A stretch of DNA of 64,000 nt from positions 231,375 to 295,374 of the forward strand of contig BMUD01000007.1 in NCBI GenBank assembly GCA_014650015.1, read 5' to 3'. Positions 9,697-18,967 of this stretch are shown one piece after another; position 1 is the first letter of the stretch, and every line of letters begins with the position of its first letter. The DNA is from Streptomyces griseoloalbus. Lineage in GTDB: Bacteria; Actinomycetota; Actinomycetes; Streptomycetales; Streptomycetaceae. The position numbers and the translations under genes were made by a program. The notes under the pieces were generated by a model that was not told the origin of the DNA, ran no database searches, and saw nothing but the letters and a program-made list of their open reading frames with translations.

Positions 9697-10886
9697 GCCG
9701 CCTGCCGGCCGCCATACGCGACACCGCCGCGCGCGTCGACGCGGCCACCCCCGACCGGCGAGACCGTGCCGTGGACGCCCTGCGCGCCGGCGCCATCCTC
9801 GGTGTCGTCCTCGGCCACTGGCTGGTGACCGCCCTGGTCGCGGACGGACGCGCCCTGCACACCGCCAGCCCGCTCCAGCACATGCCGTGGCTGGCCCCCG
9901 TCTCCTGGGCGTTCCAGACCCTCGCCGTGTTCTTCCTGGTCGGCGGCCATGTGGCGACCCGCTCCCACGCCTCGGCCCGGGCCCGTGGCCTCCCGTACCA
10001 CCGCTGGCTGCGGGACCGGCTGGCCCGGCTGTTCACCCCGGTCGCCGCCCTCCTCACCCTGTGGACGGTCGTCACCGTCGCGCTGCTGCTGTCCGGGGCC
10101 GAGTTCACGACCACCCGCACCCTGGTGAAGCTCGCCCTGTCACCGCTGTGGTTCCTGCTGGTCTTCGCGGTCCTCACCGCCGCGACCCCGCTGCTGGCCC
10201 GGCTCCACCCGCTGTGGCCGCTCGCCGTCGTCCTCCACCTCGACCTGCTCCGCTTCGGCCTCGGCGCCCCTGACGCCCTCGGCTGGCTGAATGTGGCGGC
10301 CGGCTGGCTGGTGCCGTACGCCCTCGGTGCGGCGTGGACGCGCGGCGAGCTGGAACGCCGCAGGTCCGGCTGGATCCTGCTGCTCTCCGGTACGGCGGCC
10401 ACGGCCGCGCTCGTCGCCTGGGGCGGCTACCCGGCGTCGATGGTCGGCGTCCCGGGCGCCGGGGTCTCCAACCTCGACCCGCCGACGCTGGCCGCCGTCA
10501 CCTTCGGCCTCGCCCAGTGCGGGCTCGCGCTGCTGCTGCGGGAGCGGCTGCGCGGCGCGATGCGCGGGCCCCTCGCGTGGGCGGCGGTCGCGCTGGTCAA
10601 CCTCTCCGCGATGACGATCTTCCTCTGGCACCAGACGGCTCTCATGGCGACCACCGCCATCGGTCTGCTCGCCGGCCGCCTGCCCGGCCTGCACACCGTC
10701 CCCGACGGCCTCGGCTGGGTCGCCGCACGGATCGCCTGGCTGCCGGTGCTCGTCCTCGCCCTCGCGGTGTGCTGGGCGGCGTTCCGGTCCTGGGAACGGG
10801 GAGGCGGGCGGCGCGGGCGGTCCCGGGTCGTCGCCGCCCACCGTCCGCCGGACCGGGGAGCGACGAAGGGAGTGCGGCATGTCTAG
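9693..10886 (+). CDS. membrane acyltransferase (acyltransferase-3, OafA-like)
   Basis: A 397-residue integral membrane protein with about ten hydrophobic helices. The start region RDRAVDALRAGAILGVVLGHWLV matches the family's first TM with its conserved R/D...H, and FFLVGGHVATRSH is the second signature. Such enzymes O-acylate cell-envelope sugars, lipids or small molecules. The substrate here is unknown. It is coupled by ATGA overlap to the hydrolase upstream and by 8 bases to the kinase downstream, so the sensor systems may respond to envelope modification (inference). Confidence 0.85.
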   Translation: MSRLPAAIRDTAARVDAATPDRRDRAVDALRAGAILGVVLGHWLVTALVADGRALHTASPLQHMPWLAPVSWAFQTLAVFFLVGGHVATRSHASARARGLPYHRWLRDRLARLFTPVAALLTLWTVVTVALLLSGAEFTTTRTLVKLALSPLWFLLVFAVLTAATPLLARLHPLWPLAVVLHLDLLRFGLGAPDALGWLNVAAGWLVPYALGAAWTRGELERRRSGWILLLSGTAATAALVAWGGYPASMVGVPGAGVSNLDPPTLAAVTFGLAQCGLALLLRERLRGAMRGPLAWAAVALVNLSAMTIFLWHQTALMATTAIGLLAGRLPGLHTVPDGLGWVAARIAWLPVLVLALAVCWAAFRSWERGGGRRGRSRVVAAHRPPDRGATKGVRHV

Positions 10887-12228
10887 GCTGCACCGCGTGG
10901 TGGACAAGGGGGCGGAACCGGTCCGGCGGTGGCTCGGAGTGCTGCGGGACGACCTGTGGACCTGGCGGGCGGACCCGCTGCCGCCGTCGGTGTGGCTGCG
11001 CTGGTTCCCGCACGGGATCGTCTGTCTGGCCGCCCTCGGCGTGCTGCTCGGTGACGCGGCCCAGCTCAACGACAACGGCGGGGTCGACCCCGGGTTCGCC
11101 TTTCTGATCGCCCTGGTCCACGCCGGTGCGATGGTGTTCGCGCTGTGGCGTCCGATCGCGGCGTGGTGGCTGTCGATGGTCGCCGTACTGGTGGGCGCGT
11201 TCGCCGTGCGGGCGGTGATGGTCGCGGGCGGCGACACGTTCACCTGGCCCTGGACGGCCGCCGGGATCATCGCGCACCTGTTCGTCCTGCTGCTGCTCGC
11301 GCTGCGGGTCCGTACCCGGGTGTCCGTGGAGGCGCTGGCACTGACCGCGCTCGCCACCTACGTCGTGCAGGGCCCGGTGGGCGCGGTGAACTACCAGCCG
11401 ACCGGTCAGCTCGCCGTCATCCTGTTCGCGGTCGTCGTGGTCCTCGGCACCGCCCTGCGCGGCCGCCGTGAGGCACGCGCCGAGCTGGAGCAGCAGACCA
11501 CGCTCACCGCCGAGGAGCGGGCCCGGCGCACCATCCTGGAGGAACGCGGCCGGATCGCACGGGAGTTGCACGACGTGGTGGCCCACCACATGTCGGTGAT
11601 CTCCATCCAGGCGCAGGTCGCCCCGCACCTGGTCCAGGACCCACCCGAGGAACTGAAGGAGAACCTCGCCGGTATCCGGCAGAACGCGGTCGAGGCGCTG
11701 ACCGAGCTGCGCCGCGTGCTGGACGTGCTGCGCGCCGAACACCCCGCCGCCGGGGAACCCCCCGACGGCGCCGCCGCCCCGCACGCCCCGCAGCCCACCC
11801 TGGACCGGCTGGAGGCGCTGGTGGAGAACACCAGGGCCGCCGGACTGGGCGTGACCACCGAGATCACCGGGGAGCGGCGCCCGCTGCCGCCCGGCGTGGA
11901 GCTGTCGGCGTACCGGATCGTGCAGGAGGCGCTGAGCAACGTCCTGCGGCACGCGCCCGGCGCCACCGCCCGTGTCGCCCTCACCTACGATCCCCTGGGG
12001 CTGCGGGTGGAGGTCGTCGACACCGGGCCGACCCGCCGGGCCCCCGCGTCCCCCGGCGCCGGGCACGGGCTGCTCGGCATGCGGGAACGGGCGGTGATGC
12101 TCGGCGGCACCCTGACGGCCGGCCCCCGGTCCGGCGACGGCTACCGGGTCGACGCCTACCTCCCGGCCGCCTCGCCCACCGGTCCGGCAACCGACCCCGC
12201 CCCCGACCCCCAGGACGGCACCCCATGA
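10879..12228 (+). CDS. sensor histidine kinase, NarL-type (HisKA_3)
   Basis: A 449-residue kinase. The N-terminal half holds about five TM helices (roughly residues 35-195) with no large extracellular domain. The dimerisation and phosphoacceptor helix has GRIARELHDVVAHHMSVIS, with the phosphorylated His in ELHD. The ATPase domain has an N-box-like segment SAYRIVQEALSNVLRHA and GAGHGLLGMRERA. It is coupled by 4-base overlap to its response regulator. The signal is unknown; intramembrane-sensing kinases of this layout often respond to envelope stress. Confidence 0.93.
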   Translation: MSRLHRVVDKGAEPVRRWLGVLRDDLWTWRADPLPPSVWLRWFPHGIVCLAALGVLLGDAAQLNDNGGVDPGFAFLIALVHAGAMVFALWRPIAAWWLSMVAVLVGAFAVRAVMVAGGDTFTWPWTAAGIIAHLFVLLLLALRVRTRVSVEALALTALATYVVQGPVGAVNYQPTGQLAVILFAVVVVLGTALRGRREARAELEQQTTLTAEERARRTILEERGRIARELHDVVAHHMSVISIQAQVAPHLVQDPPEELKENLAGIRQNAVEALTELRRVLDVLRAEHPAAGEPPDGAAAPHAPQPTLDRLEALVENTRAAGLGVTTEITGERRPLPPGVELSAYRIVQEALSNVLRHAPGATARVALTYDPLGLRVEVVDTGPTRRAPASPGAGHGLLGMRERAVMLGGTLTAGPRSGDGYRVDAYLPAASPTGPATDPAPDPQDGTP

Positions 12229-12887
12229 TCCGCGTACTCGTCGCCGACGACCAGCAGATGGTCCGGCAGGGCTTCACCGTGCTGCTCAACACACAGCCCG
12301 ACATCGAGGTCGTCGGTCAGGCGGTGGACGGACTGGACGCGGTCGCGCAGGTCGCCGAACTCGCCCCGGACGTCGTCCTGATGGACATCCGCATGCCCGA
12401 ACTCGGCGGTATCGAGGCCACCGGCCGCATCACCACCGCCACCCCGCACATCAAGGTGCTGGTGCTGACCACCTTCGACCTCGACGAGTACGTGTACGAG
12501 GCGCTGCGGGCCGGGGCGTCCGGCTTCCTGCTGAAGGACGCCTCCGCCGACCAGCTCGCCGAGGCGGTACGGGTGGTGGCGGCCGGGGACGCCCTGCTCG
12601 CGCCCGGCATCACGCGGCGGCTGATCGCCGAGTTCTCCCGGCTGGACGCCCGGCCCCGCCCCCCGCTCAGGGAACGCGTCGGCGGCCTCACCGAGCGCGA
12701 GACGGAGGTGCTGGCACTGATCGCCCAGGGCCTGTCGAACGCGGAGATCGCCGTACGGCTGGTGGTGGCCGAGCAGACCGTGAAGACGCACGTCGGCCGC
12801 ATCCTGGTGAAACTCGGTCTGCGGGACCGCACCCAGGCGGCGGTGTTCGCGTACGAGTCGGGACTGATACGTCCCTCCGGGTACTGA
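12225..12887 (+). CDS. response regulator, NarL/LuxR family
   Basis: A 220-residue two-domain regulator. The receiver has acidic DD at 8-9, phosphoacceptor D54 in VVLMDIRMPE, and K103-type lysine in FLLKDAS. The C-terminal LuxR helix-turn-helix runs through LTERETEVLALIAQGLSNAEIA and TVKTHVGRILVKLGLRDRTQA. It is partner of the kinase just upstream. It closely resembles the second regulator at 14346, indicating tandem duplication. Confidence 0.95.
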   Translation: MIRVLVADDQQMVRQGFTVLLNTQPDIEVVGQAVDGLDAVAQVAELAPDVVLMDIRMPELGGIEATGRITTATPHIKVLVLTTFDLDEYVYEALRAGASGFLLKDASADQLAEAVRVVAAGDALLAPGITRRLIAEFSRLDARPRPPLRERVGGLTERETEVLALIAQGLSNAEIAVRLVVAEQTVKTHVGRILVKLGLRDRTQAAVFAYESGLIRPSGY

Positions 12888-12889
12888 GA

Positions 12890-12957
12890 GGTCGTCCGGT
12901 GTGGCCTGCGTAGTACCTGAGACGGACGCCCCGGAACCCGTCTCAGCGGGGACGACC
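12890..12957. promoter_or_regulatory. nested inverted repeats between the two two-component systems
   Basis: Outer arms ggtcgtcc (12890-12897) and ggacgacc (12950-12957) enclose inner arms ctgagacgg (12917-12925) and ccgtctcag (12938-12946), both perfect. The inner left arm overlaps tacctgaga (12914-12922), which also occurs at 8558-8566 upstream of the first gene of this cluster. This could be an operator for one of the two regulators or an RNA structure controlling the second kinase. Confidence 0.55.
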
Positions 12958-12987
12958 GCCACCACCCGGTCGGCCTACCGTGTGAGC

Positions 12988-14349
12988 GTGACCGAGACGA
13001 CTCACCCGCAGCCGCCGGCCCCGCCGTCCGGCGCCGGGGCCAAGACCTCCCGCAGCCCGGAGTACCGGCTGGCCCAGAACGCCCTGCGCGGACTGCGCCA
13101 GGACCTCTTCGAGGACGCCTTCGTCTACCGGCCGCTGCCACGCCGGCGCACGGACGGCCCGGTCGTCCGCAGGCTTCCCGCCCGGCTGCGGTCGGCCGCG
13201 GAACACCTCCCGCACGCGGTGGTGGGAGCCATCGCGCTGATCGCCCTGTCGGCCGGCGCGCTGAGCGGTGACAGCGCCGGCGGGGACATGTCGGCCCTGC
13301 TGACCGGCCTGCTGTGCGCGCTCCCGGTGCTCGCCACCCTGGTCCGGCCGGTCGGCGCGTTCTGGCTGTCGCTGGCGGTGACTCCCGTGACCGCCGTGCT
13401 CAACGGCGGCTGGGGCGACTGGCCGTGGATGCCCGGCGCGTTCACCTGCCATCTGGCGGTGCTGACCGTCGTGGCGATCCGCACCCGGCCCCGTACCGCC
13501 GCCTGGATGTGGTTCCTGACCGCCGTGTACGCCTTCCTCGCGGACGTCGTGTTCGGCGGCCCGTACTACTACACGAACAGCGCTCCCATGCTGGTGACCT
13601 CGGCCATCGCCCTGCTCGTGGTCTCCGTCTGGCACATCCGCCGCACCGCCGAGCAGGAGGTGACCGCCCAGCAGACGGTCACCGCGCACGAACGCTCCCG
13701 GCGCACCCAGCTGGAGGAGCGCACCACCATCGCCCGCGAGCTGCACGACGTGGTCGCCCACCACATGTCGGTGGTCGCCATCCAGGCCGAGGCCGCTCCC
13801 TACCGGGTGGAGAACCCGCCGCCCGAGCTGGAGCGTGCCTTCGTCACCATCCGGGAGAACGCGGTGGCCGCCCTCACCGAGCTGCGCCGGATCCTCGGCG
13901 TGGTCCGCGCCGAGGACTACGAGGCCCCGGACGCCCCGCAGCCCACCCTCGCCGACCTGGACGCCCTGCTCGTCAACGTGCGGGACGCCGGTCTCGAGGT
14001 GGAGAAGGTGGTGACCGGCGCGGTGCGGGAGCTGCCGCAGGGTGTGGAGCTGTCGGCGTACCGGATCGTGCAGGAGGCGCTGAGCAACAGCCTGCGGCAC
14101 GCGCCCGGCGCGAACGCCCGCGTCGAGATCGGGTACGTCCTCGGCGGCCTCGGCGTGCGCGTAGTGAACGGACCGGCCCCCGAGCCGAGCCTGGTGAAAC
14201 CCTCGCCCGGTGCCGGTCACGGCATCACCGGCATGCGCGAGCGGGTCACCATGCTGAACGGTGAGATGACGGCCGGCCCGACCGACGACGGCGGCTACGA
14301 GATCGCGGTGTTCCTGCCGGTCGCCGCGGCGAACGAAGGTGACGCATGA
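12988..14349 (+). CDS. sensor histidine kinase, NarL-type (second of tandem pair)
   Basis: A 453-residue paralogue of the kinase at 10879. An N-terminal Pro-rich and basic cytoplasmic stretch is followed by TM helices from about residue 75 to 215, the phosphoacceptor motif ARELHDVVAHHMSVVAIQAEA, then SAYRIVQEALSNSLRHA and GAGHGITGMRERV. An open frame extends upstream to GTG 12901, but that extension runs through a nested palindrome and does not look coding, so GTG 12988 (or 12982) is preferred. It overlaps its regulator gene by 4 bases. Confidence 0.9.
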   Translation: MTETTHPQPPAPPSGAGAKTSRSPEYRLAQNALRGLRQDLFEDAFVYRPLPRRRTDGPVVRRLPARLRSAAEHLPHAVVGAIALIALSAGALSGDSAGGDMSALLTGLLCALPVLATLVRPVGAFWLSLAVTPVTAVLNGGWGDWPWMPGAFTCHLAVLTVVAIRTRPRTAAWMWFLTAVYAFLADVVFGGPYYYTNSAPMLVTSAIALLVVSVWHIRRTAEQEVTAQQTVTAHERSRRTQLEERTTIARELHDVVAHHMSVVAIQAEAAPYRVENPPPELERAFVTIRENAVAALTELRRILGVVRAEDYEAPDAPQPTLADLDALLVNVRDAGLEVEKVVTGAVRELPQGVELSAYRIVQEALSNSLRHAPGANARVEIGYVLGGLGVRVVNGPAPEPSLVKPSPGAGHGITGMRERVTMLNGEMTAGPTDDGGYEIAVFLPVAAANEGDA

Positions 14350-15011
14350 CCATTCGGGTCCTGATCGCGGACGACCAGATGATGGTGCGCGAGGGCTTCT
14401 CGGTCCTGCTGAACGCCATGCCCGACATCGAGGTCGTCGGCGAGGCCGTCAACGGCCGGGAGGCGGTGGACCGGGTCCGTGACCTCGCCCCCGACGTCGT
14501 CCTGATGGACATCCGCATGCCCGAGCTGAACGGCATCGAGGCGACGCGGGAGGTCGTCGCCGCCGACGGCGCGACGAAGGTGCTGGTGCTGACCACCTTC
14601 GACCTCGACGAGTACGTGTACCAGGCGCTGCGCGCGGGCGCCTCCGGCTTTCTCCTCAAGGACGCCTCGGCCCGTCAGCTCGCCGACGGGGTGCGGGTCG
14701 TCGCGTCCGGGGAGGCGCTGCTCGCCCCCTCGGTGACCAGGCGCCTGATCACCGAGTTCTCCAAGCTGTCCGAGGCGCCGCGCCTGATGCCGTCCGCGCA
14801 GGCCGCGTACGGCGAGCTGACCGAGCGGGAGACGGAGGTGCTGGTGCTGATCGCGCAGGGCCTGTCGAACGCGGAGATCGCCGGGCGGCTGGTGGTCGCC
14901 GAGTCGACGATCAAGACGCATGTGAGCCGCATCCTGGTGAAGCTGGGCCTGCGGGACCGCACCCAGGCGGCGGTCTTCGCGTACGAGGCGCGGCTGGTGA
15001 CGCCGGGCTGA
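14346..15011 (+). CDS. response regulator, NarL/LuxR family (second of tandem pair)
   Basis: A 221-residue regulator with DD at 9-10, phosphoacceptor D55 and a C-terminal LuxR HTH (LTERETEVLVLIAQGLSNAEIAGRLVVAESTIKTHVSRILVKLGLRD). It is very similar to the regulator at 12225. Differences lie in the linker (SEAPRLMPSAQAAYGE) and the recognition helix neighbourhood (ESTIKTHVSR against EQTVKTHVGR). Cross-regulation between the pairs is plausible. Confidence 0.95.
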   Translation: MTIRVLIADDQMMVREGFSVLLNAMPDIEVVGEAVNGREAVDRVRDLAPDVVLMDIRMPELNGIEATREVVAADGATKVLVLTTFDLDEYVYQALRAGASGFLLKDASARQLADGVRVVASGEALLAPSVTRRLITEFSKLSEAPRLMPSAQAAYGELTERETEVLVLIAQGLSNAEIAGRLVVAESTIKTHVSRILVKLGLRDRTQAAVFAYEARLVTPG

Positions 15012-15050
15012 CCCTGGTCAGTGGACCGGGTGCCGGGCTACCGTCCGGTC

Positions 15051-16274
15051 ATGGCAGCCCCTACCGACCTCGCGTTCGACCCGTGGGACCCCGCGTTCGT
15101 CGCCGACCCCTACCCCGCCTACGCCGAGCTGCGGGAACGGGGCCGGGTGCGGTACTTCGAGCCGACGAACCAGTGGCTGGTCGCGCACCACGCGGACGTC
15201 TCGGCGCTGCTGCGCGACCGGCGCCTGGGACGGACGTATCTGCACCGCTTCACCCACGAGGAGTTCGGGCGCACCGCCCCGCCCCCGGAGCACGAGCCGT
15301 TCCACACCCTCAACGACCACGGCATGCTCGACCTGGAGCCGCCGGACCACACCCGCATCCGGCGCCTGGTGTCGAAGGCGTTCACCCCGCGCACGGTGGA
15401 ACGGCTGAGGCCGTACGTCCGGAACCTCGCGGACGATCTGGTCACCGCGCTGGTGGAGGCGGGCGGCGGTGATCTGCTGAAGGACGTCGCCGAGCCGCTG
15501 CCGGTCGCGGTGATCGCCGAGATGCTGGGCATCCCGGAGTCCGACCGGGCCCCGCTGCGCCCCTGGTCGGCGGACATCTGCGGAATGTACGAGCTGAACC
15601 CGTCGGAGGCGACGGCGGCGAAGGCCGTCAGGGCGTCGGTGGAGTTCTCGGACTATCTGCGCGACCTGATCGCCGAGCGCCGCGAGAACCCGGGCGACGA
15701 CCTGATCTCGGGCCTGATCGCCGCCCACGACGAGGACGACGACCGGCTCACCGAGCAGGAGATGATCTCCACCTGCGTGCTGCTGCTGAACGCGGGCCAC
15801 GAGGCGACCGTGAACTCCACGGTCAACGGCTGGTGGGCCCTGTTCCGCAACCCCGGCCAGCTGGCGGCCCTGCGCGCCGACCACTCCCTGATCCCCACGG
15901 CGATCGAGGAGCTGATGCGCTACGACACCCCGCTCCAGCTCTTCGAGCGCTGGGTGCTGGACGAGATCGAGATCGACGGCACGGTGATCCCGAGGGGCGC
16001 GGAGATCGCGATGCTCTTCGGCTCCGCCAACCACGACCCGGCGGTCTTCGCCGACCCGGCCCGCCTGGACCTGAGCCGCGCCGACAACCCGCACATCTCC
16101 TTCAGCGCCGGCATCCACTACTGCATCGGCGCGCCACTGGCCCGTATCGAACTGGCCGCGTCGATGGCGGCGCTGCTGGAGCGGGCCCCGACCCTGCGCC
16201 TGGCCGAGGAGCCGAAGAGGAAGCCGAACTTCGTCATCCGGGGGCTGGAGGGGCTGGCCGTGGAACTGGGGTGA
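15051..16274 (+). CDS. cytochrome P450 (CYP107-like)
   Basis: A 407-residue soluble P450 monooxygenase. The I-helix oxygen-activation motif is LLNAGHEATVN, the K-helix ExxR is in AIEELMRYDTP, and the heme-binding loop is FSAGIHYCIGAPLARIE with the proximal Cys. The sequence resembles bacterial CYP107 enzymes that hydroxylate macrolides and other secondary metabolites. No ferredoxin gene is adjacent. ATG 15051 gives the typical N-terminus (MAAPTDLAFDPWDPAF); GTG 15021 would add ten residues. Confidence 0.93.
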   Translation: MAAPTDLAFDPWDPAFVADPYPAYAELRERGRVRYFEPTNQWLVAHHADVSALLRDRRLGRTYLHRFTHEEFGRTAPPPEHEPFHTLNDHGMLDLEPPDHTRIRRLVSKAFTPRTVERLRPYVRNLADDLVTALVEAGGGDLLKDVAEPLPVAVIAEMLGIPESDRAPLRPWSADICGMYELNPSEATAAKAVRASVEFSDYLRDLIAERRENPGDDLISGLIAAHDEDDDRLTEQEMISTCVLLLNAGHEATVNSTVNGWWALFRNPGQLAALRADHSLIPTAIEELMRYDTPLQLFERWVLDEIEIDGTVIPRGAEIAMLFGSANHDPAVFADPARLDLSRADNPHISFSAGIHYCIGAPLARIELAASMAALLERAPTLRLAEEPKRKPNFVIRGLEGLAVELG

Positions 16275-16314
16275 CCGCTGACAACGGCGATCACGGCGCG
16301 GTCATCGGGTGGCC

Positions 16315-16343
16315 GGTCCGTCAGTGCCGTGGAGTGACGGACC
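16315..16343. terminator. hairpin between convergent P450 and ABC permease genes
   Basis: ggtccgtca (16315-16323) pairs perfectly with tgacggacc (16335-16343). The position between two convergent genes fits a bidirectional terminator, but there is no U tract. Confidence 0.5.
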
Positions 16344-16350
16344 AGCCCCG

Positions 16351-17955
16351 TCAGGTCGTCATGTCCCTGCGCCGCAGACCGGCCAGTCCCGCCGCGACCA
16401 GAGCCGCCGCGAGAGCCGTGAGGATCAACACCGGGGGCCACTCCATGCCGCCGCCCGGAAGCTTCGGCAGATGACCGAAGGGCGACAGGTCCAGCACCGC
16501 CGGCGGCACGTCCAGCGCCGGACCGACCCAGCCGATCAGCAGCGCCGCGCCGGCCACCCCCCACGCCGCCGTCGCCGCCCGGGGCGCCACCCCGTACAGC
16601 AGGACCGCCAGCCCGCCGATCACCCACACCGCCGGAAGCTGCACCAGACACGCTCCCAGGATCGGGCCCGCCTGCTCGCCGTGGCCGAGGGCCAGGCCCA
16701 CCCCGGCGAGCAGCATCAGCAGCACCGACCCGCCGAACGCCACCGCCAGATGCCCGGCGGCCCACCGCAGCCGTCCGACCGGTCCCGCGAGGACGGGTTC
16801 GGCCCGGCCCGAGGTCTCCTCGCCGTGCAGCCGCAGCACCGACGCCACGATGTACAGGGCGGCCACCAGCCCGAGCATGCCGACCATCGCCGCGAGGAAC
16901 GCGTCCGTCAGCCCGGACTGTCCGCCCATCCGCTGGAAGATCTCCCGGGCGCTCTCGTTGGCGCCGACCAGATCGGCCGCGCCGTCCGCCATCCCGCCGT
17001 ACACCAGCCCGGCGAGCAGGAACCCGGTGCTCCAGCCGAGTACACCGCCCCGCTGCAACCGCCAGGCCAGGGCTCCCGCACCGCCCAGCCGTCCGGCGGC
17101 CGGTCCGGGCCGGCTCGGCAGGAAGCTCATGCCGAGGTCCCGGCGCCCGGCGAGCGCGTACGCCACCGCGCCCTGGGCGAGCACCGCGCCCGCGAACAGC
17201 CCGAGCACCCACCACCGTTCACCGGCGAACGCCCGCAGGTTCTCCAGCCAGCCGATCGGCGACGCCCAGGTCAGCGGAGACGAGCCGTCGTCCGTCGCGG
17301 AGTCGCCCGCCGCCCGCAGCACGAACGCCGCCCCGAGCACCGCCGCCGTCAGCCCCCGCGCGAGCCGGGCGCTCTCCGTCAGCTGGGCCACGATCGCCGC
17401 CATCGTCGCGAACACCATGCCCACGCCCGCGATGCCGAGTCCGAACGCGAGCGCGCCCGCCGCGCCCTGCCCGGCCAGTCCGGCCGTCACCAGCAGCGCC
17501 AGCACCCCGTTGGCGACGGCCGCCGCGAGCAGCGCCGCCGTCAGAGAGGCCCTGCGCCCGACCGCCCCGGACGCCACCAGTTCCTGACGGCCGCTCTCCT
17601 CCTCGTCCCGGGTGTGCCGTACGACGACGAGCAGCCCGGTGACGGCGGCCAGCGCCCCCGCGTACACCCCGACCCGCCAGGCGGTCAGCGCGCCGAGGGA
17701 GTCGCCGAGGACCGGGCCGACCATCGCGCGCAGGGAGGAGTTGGTGGCCATCCGGCCGACCAGGTCGGCGCGCTCGGCGGGAGTGCCGTACAGCCCCTTG
17801 AGCGTGTTCGGCATGGACAGCACCATCAGCGCGTTCACCGCGACCCAGACCGGGATCATCACCCGGTCCCGGCGCAGCGCGAAGCGCAACAGGATCCCGG
17901 TGCCCGCGAGTTGGCGTGAGCTCGCGGGCCGTACGGCGAAGGTGGCGGCGCTCAT
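16351..17955 (-). CDS. ABC exporter permease, large two-half type
   Basis: A 534-residue membrane protein with about 12 TM helices in two similar halves, resembling the permeases of actinomycete antibiotic-resistance exporters such as the tetronasin (TnrB) type. It begins [23 protein letters not shown] 17955 overlaps the stop of the ATPase gene by 4 bases, so the ATPase and permease form one unit. Together they would export a hydrophobic compound. The substrate is unknown. Confidence 0.88.
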   Translation of the reverse strand: MSAATFAVRPASSRQLAGTGILLRFALRRDRVMIPVWVAVNALMVLSMPNTLKGLYGTPAERADLVGRMATNSSLRAMVGPVLGDSLGALTAWRVGVYAGALAAVTGLLVVVRHTRDEEESGRQELVASGAVGRRASLTAALLAAAVANGVLALLVTAGLAGQGAAGALAFGLGIAGVGMVFATMAAIVAQLTESARLARGLTAAVLGAAFVLRAAGDSATDDGSSPLTWASPIGWLENLRAFAGERWWVLGLFAGAVLAQGAVAYALAGRRDLGMSFLPSRPGPAAGRLGGAGALAWRLQRGGVLGWSTGFLLAGLVYGGMADGAADLVGANESAREIFQRMGGQSGLTDAFLAAMVGMLGLVAALYIVASVLRLHGEETSGRAEPVLAGPVGRLRWAAGHLAVAFGGSVLLMLLAGVGLALGHGEQAGPILGACLVQLPAVWVIGGLAVLLYGVAPRAATAAWGVAGAALLIGWVGPALDVPPAVLDLSPFGHLPKLPGGGMEWPPVLILTALAAALVAAGLAGLRRRDMTT

Positions 17956-18863
17956 CGGCCGGTCACCCCGCTCTCGGCGGCCTCGTCCTGGTAGTGCCGC
18001 AGGAACAGCTCCTCCAGCGTCGGCGGGGTGGACGCCAGCGACCGCACGCCCGACTCGCTCAGCGAACGCAGCACCGCGTCCAGCTTGTCGGTGTCCACCT
18101 GGAGCCGCACCCTGCGCCCCCGCACGTCGAGGTCGTGCACGCCGGGCAGCCCGGTGAGCCCGTTCGGCGGACCGGCGAGCTCGGCGCTCACGCTCGTCCG
18201 GGTCAGATGCCGCAGCTCGGCGAGCGAACCGCTCTCCACGGTGCGCCCCTTGCGGATGATGCTGACCCTGTCGCACAGCTCCTCCACCTCGCTGAGGATG
18301 TGCGAGGACAGCAGCACCGTCCGGCCGCGCTCCTTCTCCTCGGCGACACAGCGCCGGAAGACCGCTTCCATCAGGGGGTCCAGGCCGGACGTCGGCTCGT
18401 CCAGGATCAGCAGGTCGACGTCGGAGGCGAACGCGGCCACCAGGGCCACCTTCTGCCGGTTGCCCTTGGAGTAGGTGCGGCCCTTCTTCGTCGGGTCCAG
18501 CTCGAACCGCTCGATCAGCTCGGCGCGGCGGGCAGCGTCCAGGCCGCCCCGGAGCCTCCCGTACAGGTCGATGACCTCGCCCCCGGAGAGGTTGCGCCAC
18601 AGCGTCACGTCACCGGGGACGTAGGCGATACGGCGGTGGATCTCCACGGCGTCGGTCCAGGGGTCGCTGCCGAGCACCCGCGCGGCGCCGGAGTCGGCGC
18701 GCAGCAGGCCGAGCAGGACGCGGATGGTGGTGGACTTCCCGGAGCCGTTGGGCCCGAGGAATCCGTGAACCTCGCCGGACCCGACGCTCAGGTCGAGCCC
18801 GTCCAGTGCGTGGGTCCGGCCGAAGGACTTGTGGAGTCCGGACACGGTGATGGCCTGGGTCAT
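17952..18863 (-). CDS. ABC transporter ATP-binding protein (drug-exporter type)
   Basis: A 303-residue ATPase with Walker [10 protein letters not shown] near residue 38, a degenerate signature ([15 protein letters not shown]), Walker [13 protein letters not shown] and the H-loop LLSSHIL. The C-terminal extension (after about residue 220) is usual for the DrrA-like family. It is the first gene of the ATPase-permease operon and is divergently placed from a MarR/GbsR regulator gene across a 104-base region with a 16-bp palindrome. Confidence 0.95.
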   Translation of the reverse strand: MTQAITVSGLHKSFGRTHALDGLDLSVGSGEVHGFLGPNGSGKSTTIRVLLGLLRADSGAARVLGSDPWTDAVEIHRRIAYVPGDVTLWRNLSGGEVIDLYGRLRGGLDAARRAELIERFELDPTKKGRTYSKGNRQKVALVAAFASDVDLLILDEPTSGLDPLMEAVFRRCVAEEKERGRTVLLSSHILSEVEELCDRVSIIRKGRTVESGSLAELRHLTRTSVSAELAGPPNGLTGLPGVHDLDVRGRRVRLQVDTDKLDAVLRSLSESGVRSLASTPPTLEELFLRHYQDEAAESGVTGR

Positions 18864-18883
18864 GCTTCGGAACGTACGCTCCT

Positions 18884-18899
18884 TTCAGAAATTTGTGAA
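18884..18899. promoter_or_regulatory. 16-bp palindromic operator in the ABC exporter / regulator divergent region
   Basis: TTCAGAAATTTGTGAA is symmetric except for its two G positions (TTCA-N-AAATTT-N-TGAA). Flanks ctcctt and aaggaag extend the symmetry loosely. It is unusually AT-rich for this genome and lies between divergent start codons, the expected place for a MarR-family operator. Confidence 0.7.
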
Positions 18900-18967
18900 G
18901 TTAAGGAAGCGTATAAAAGGCTGGCTAGACTGATCCATGGTGTGTGAGCAGGGGAGATGATCGGATC

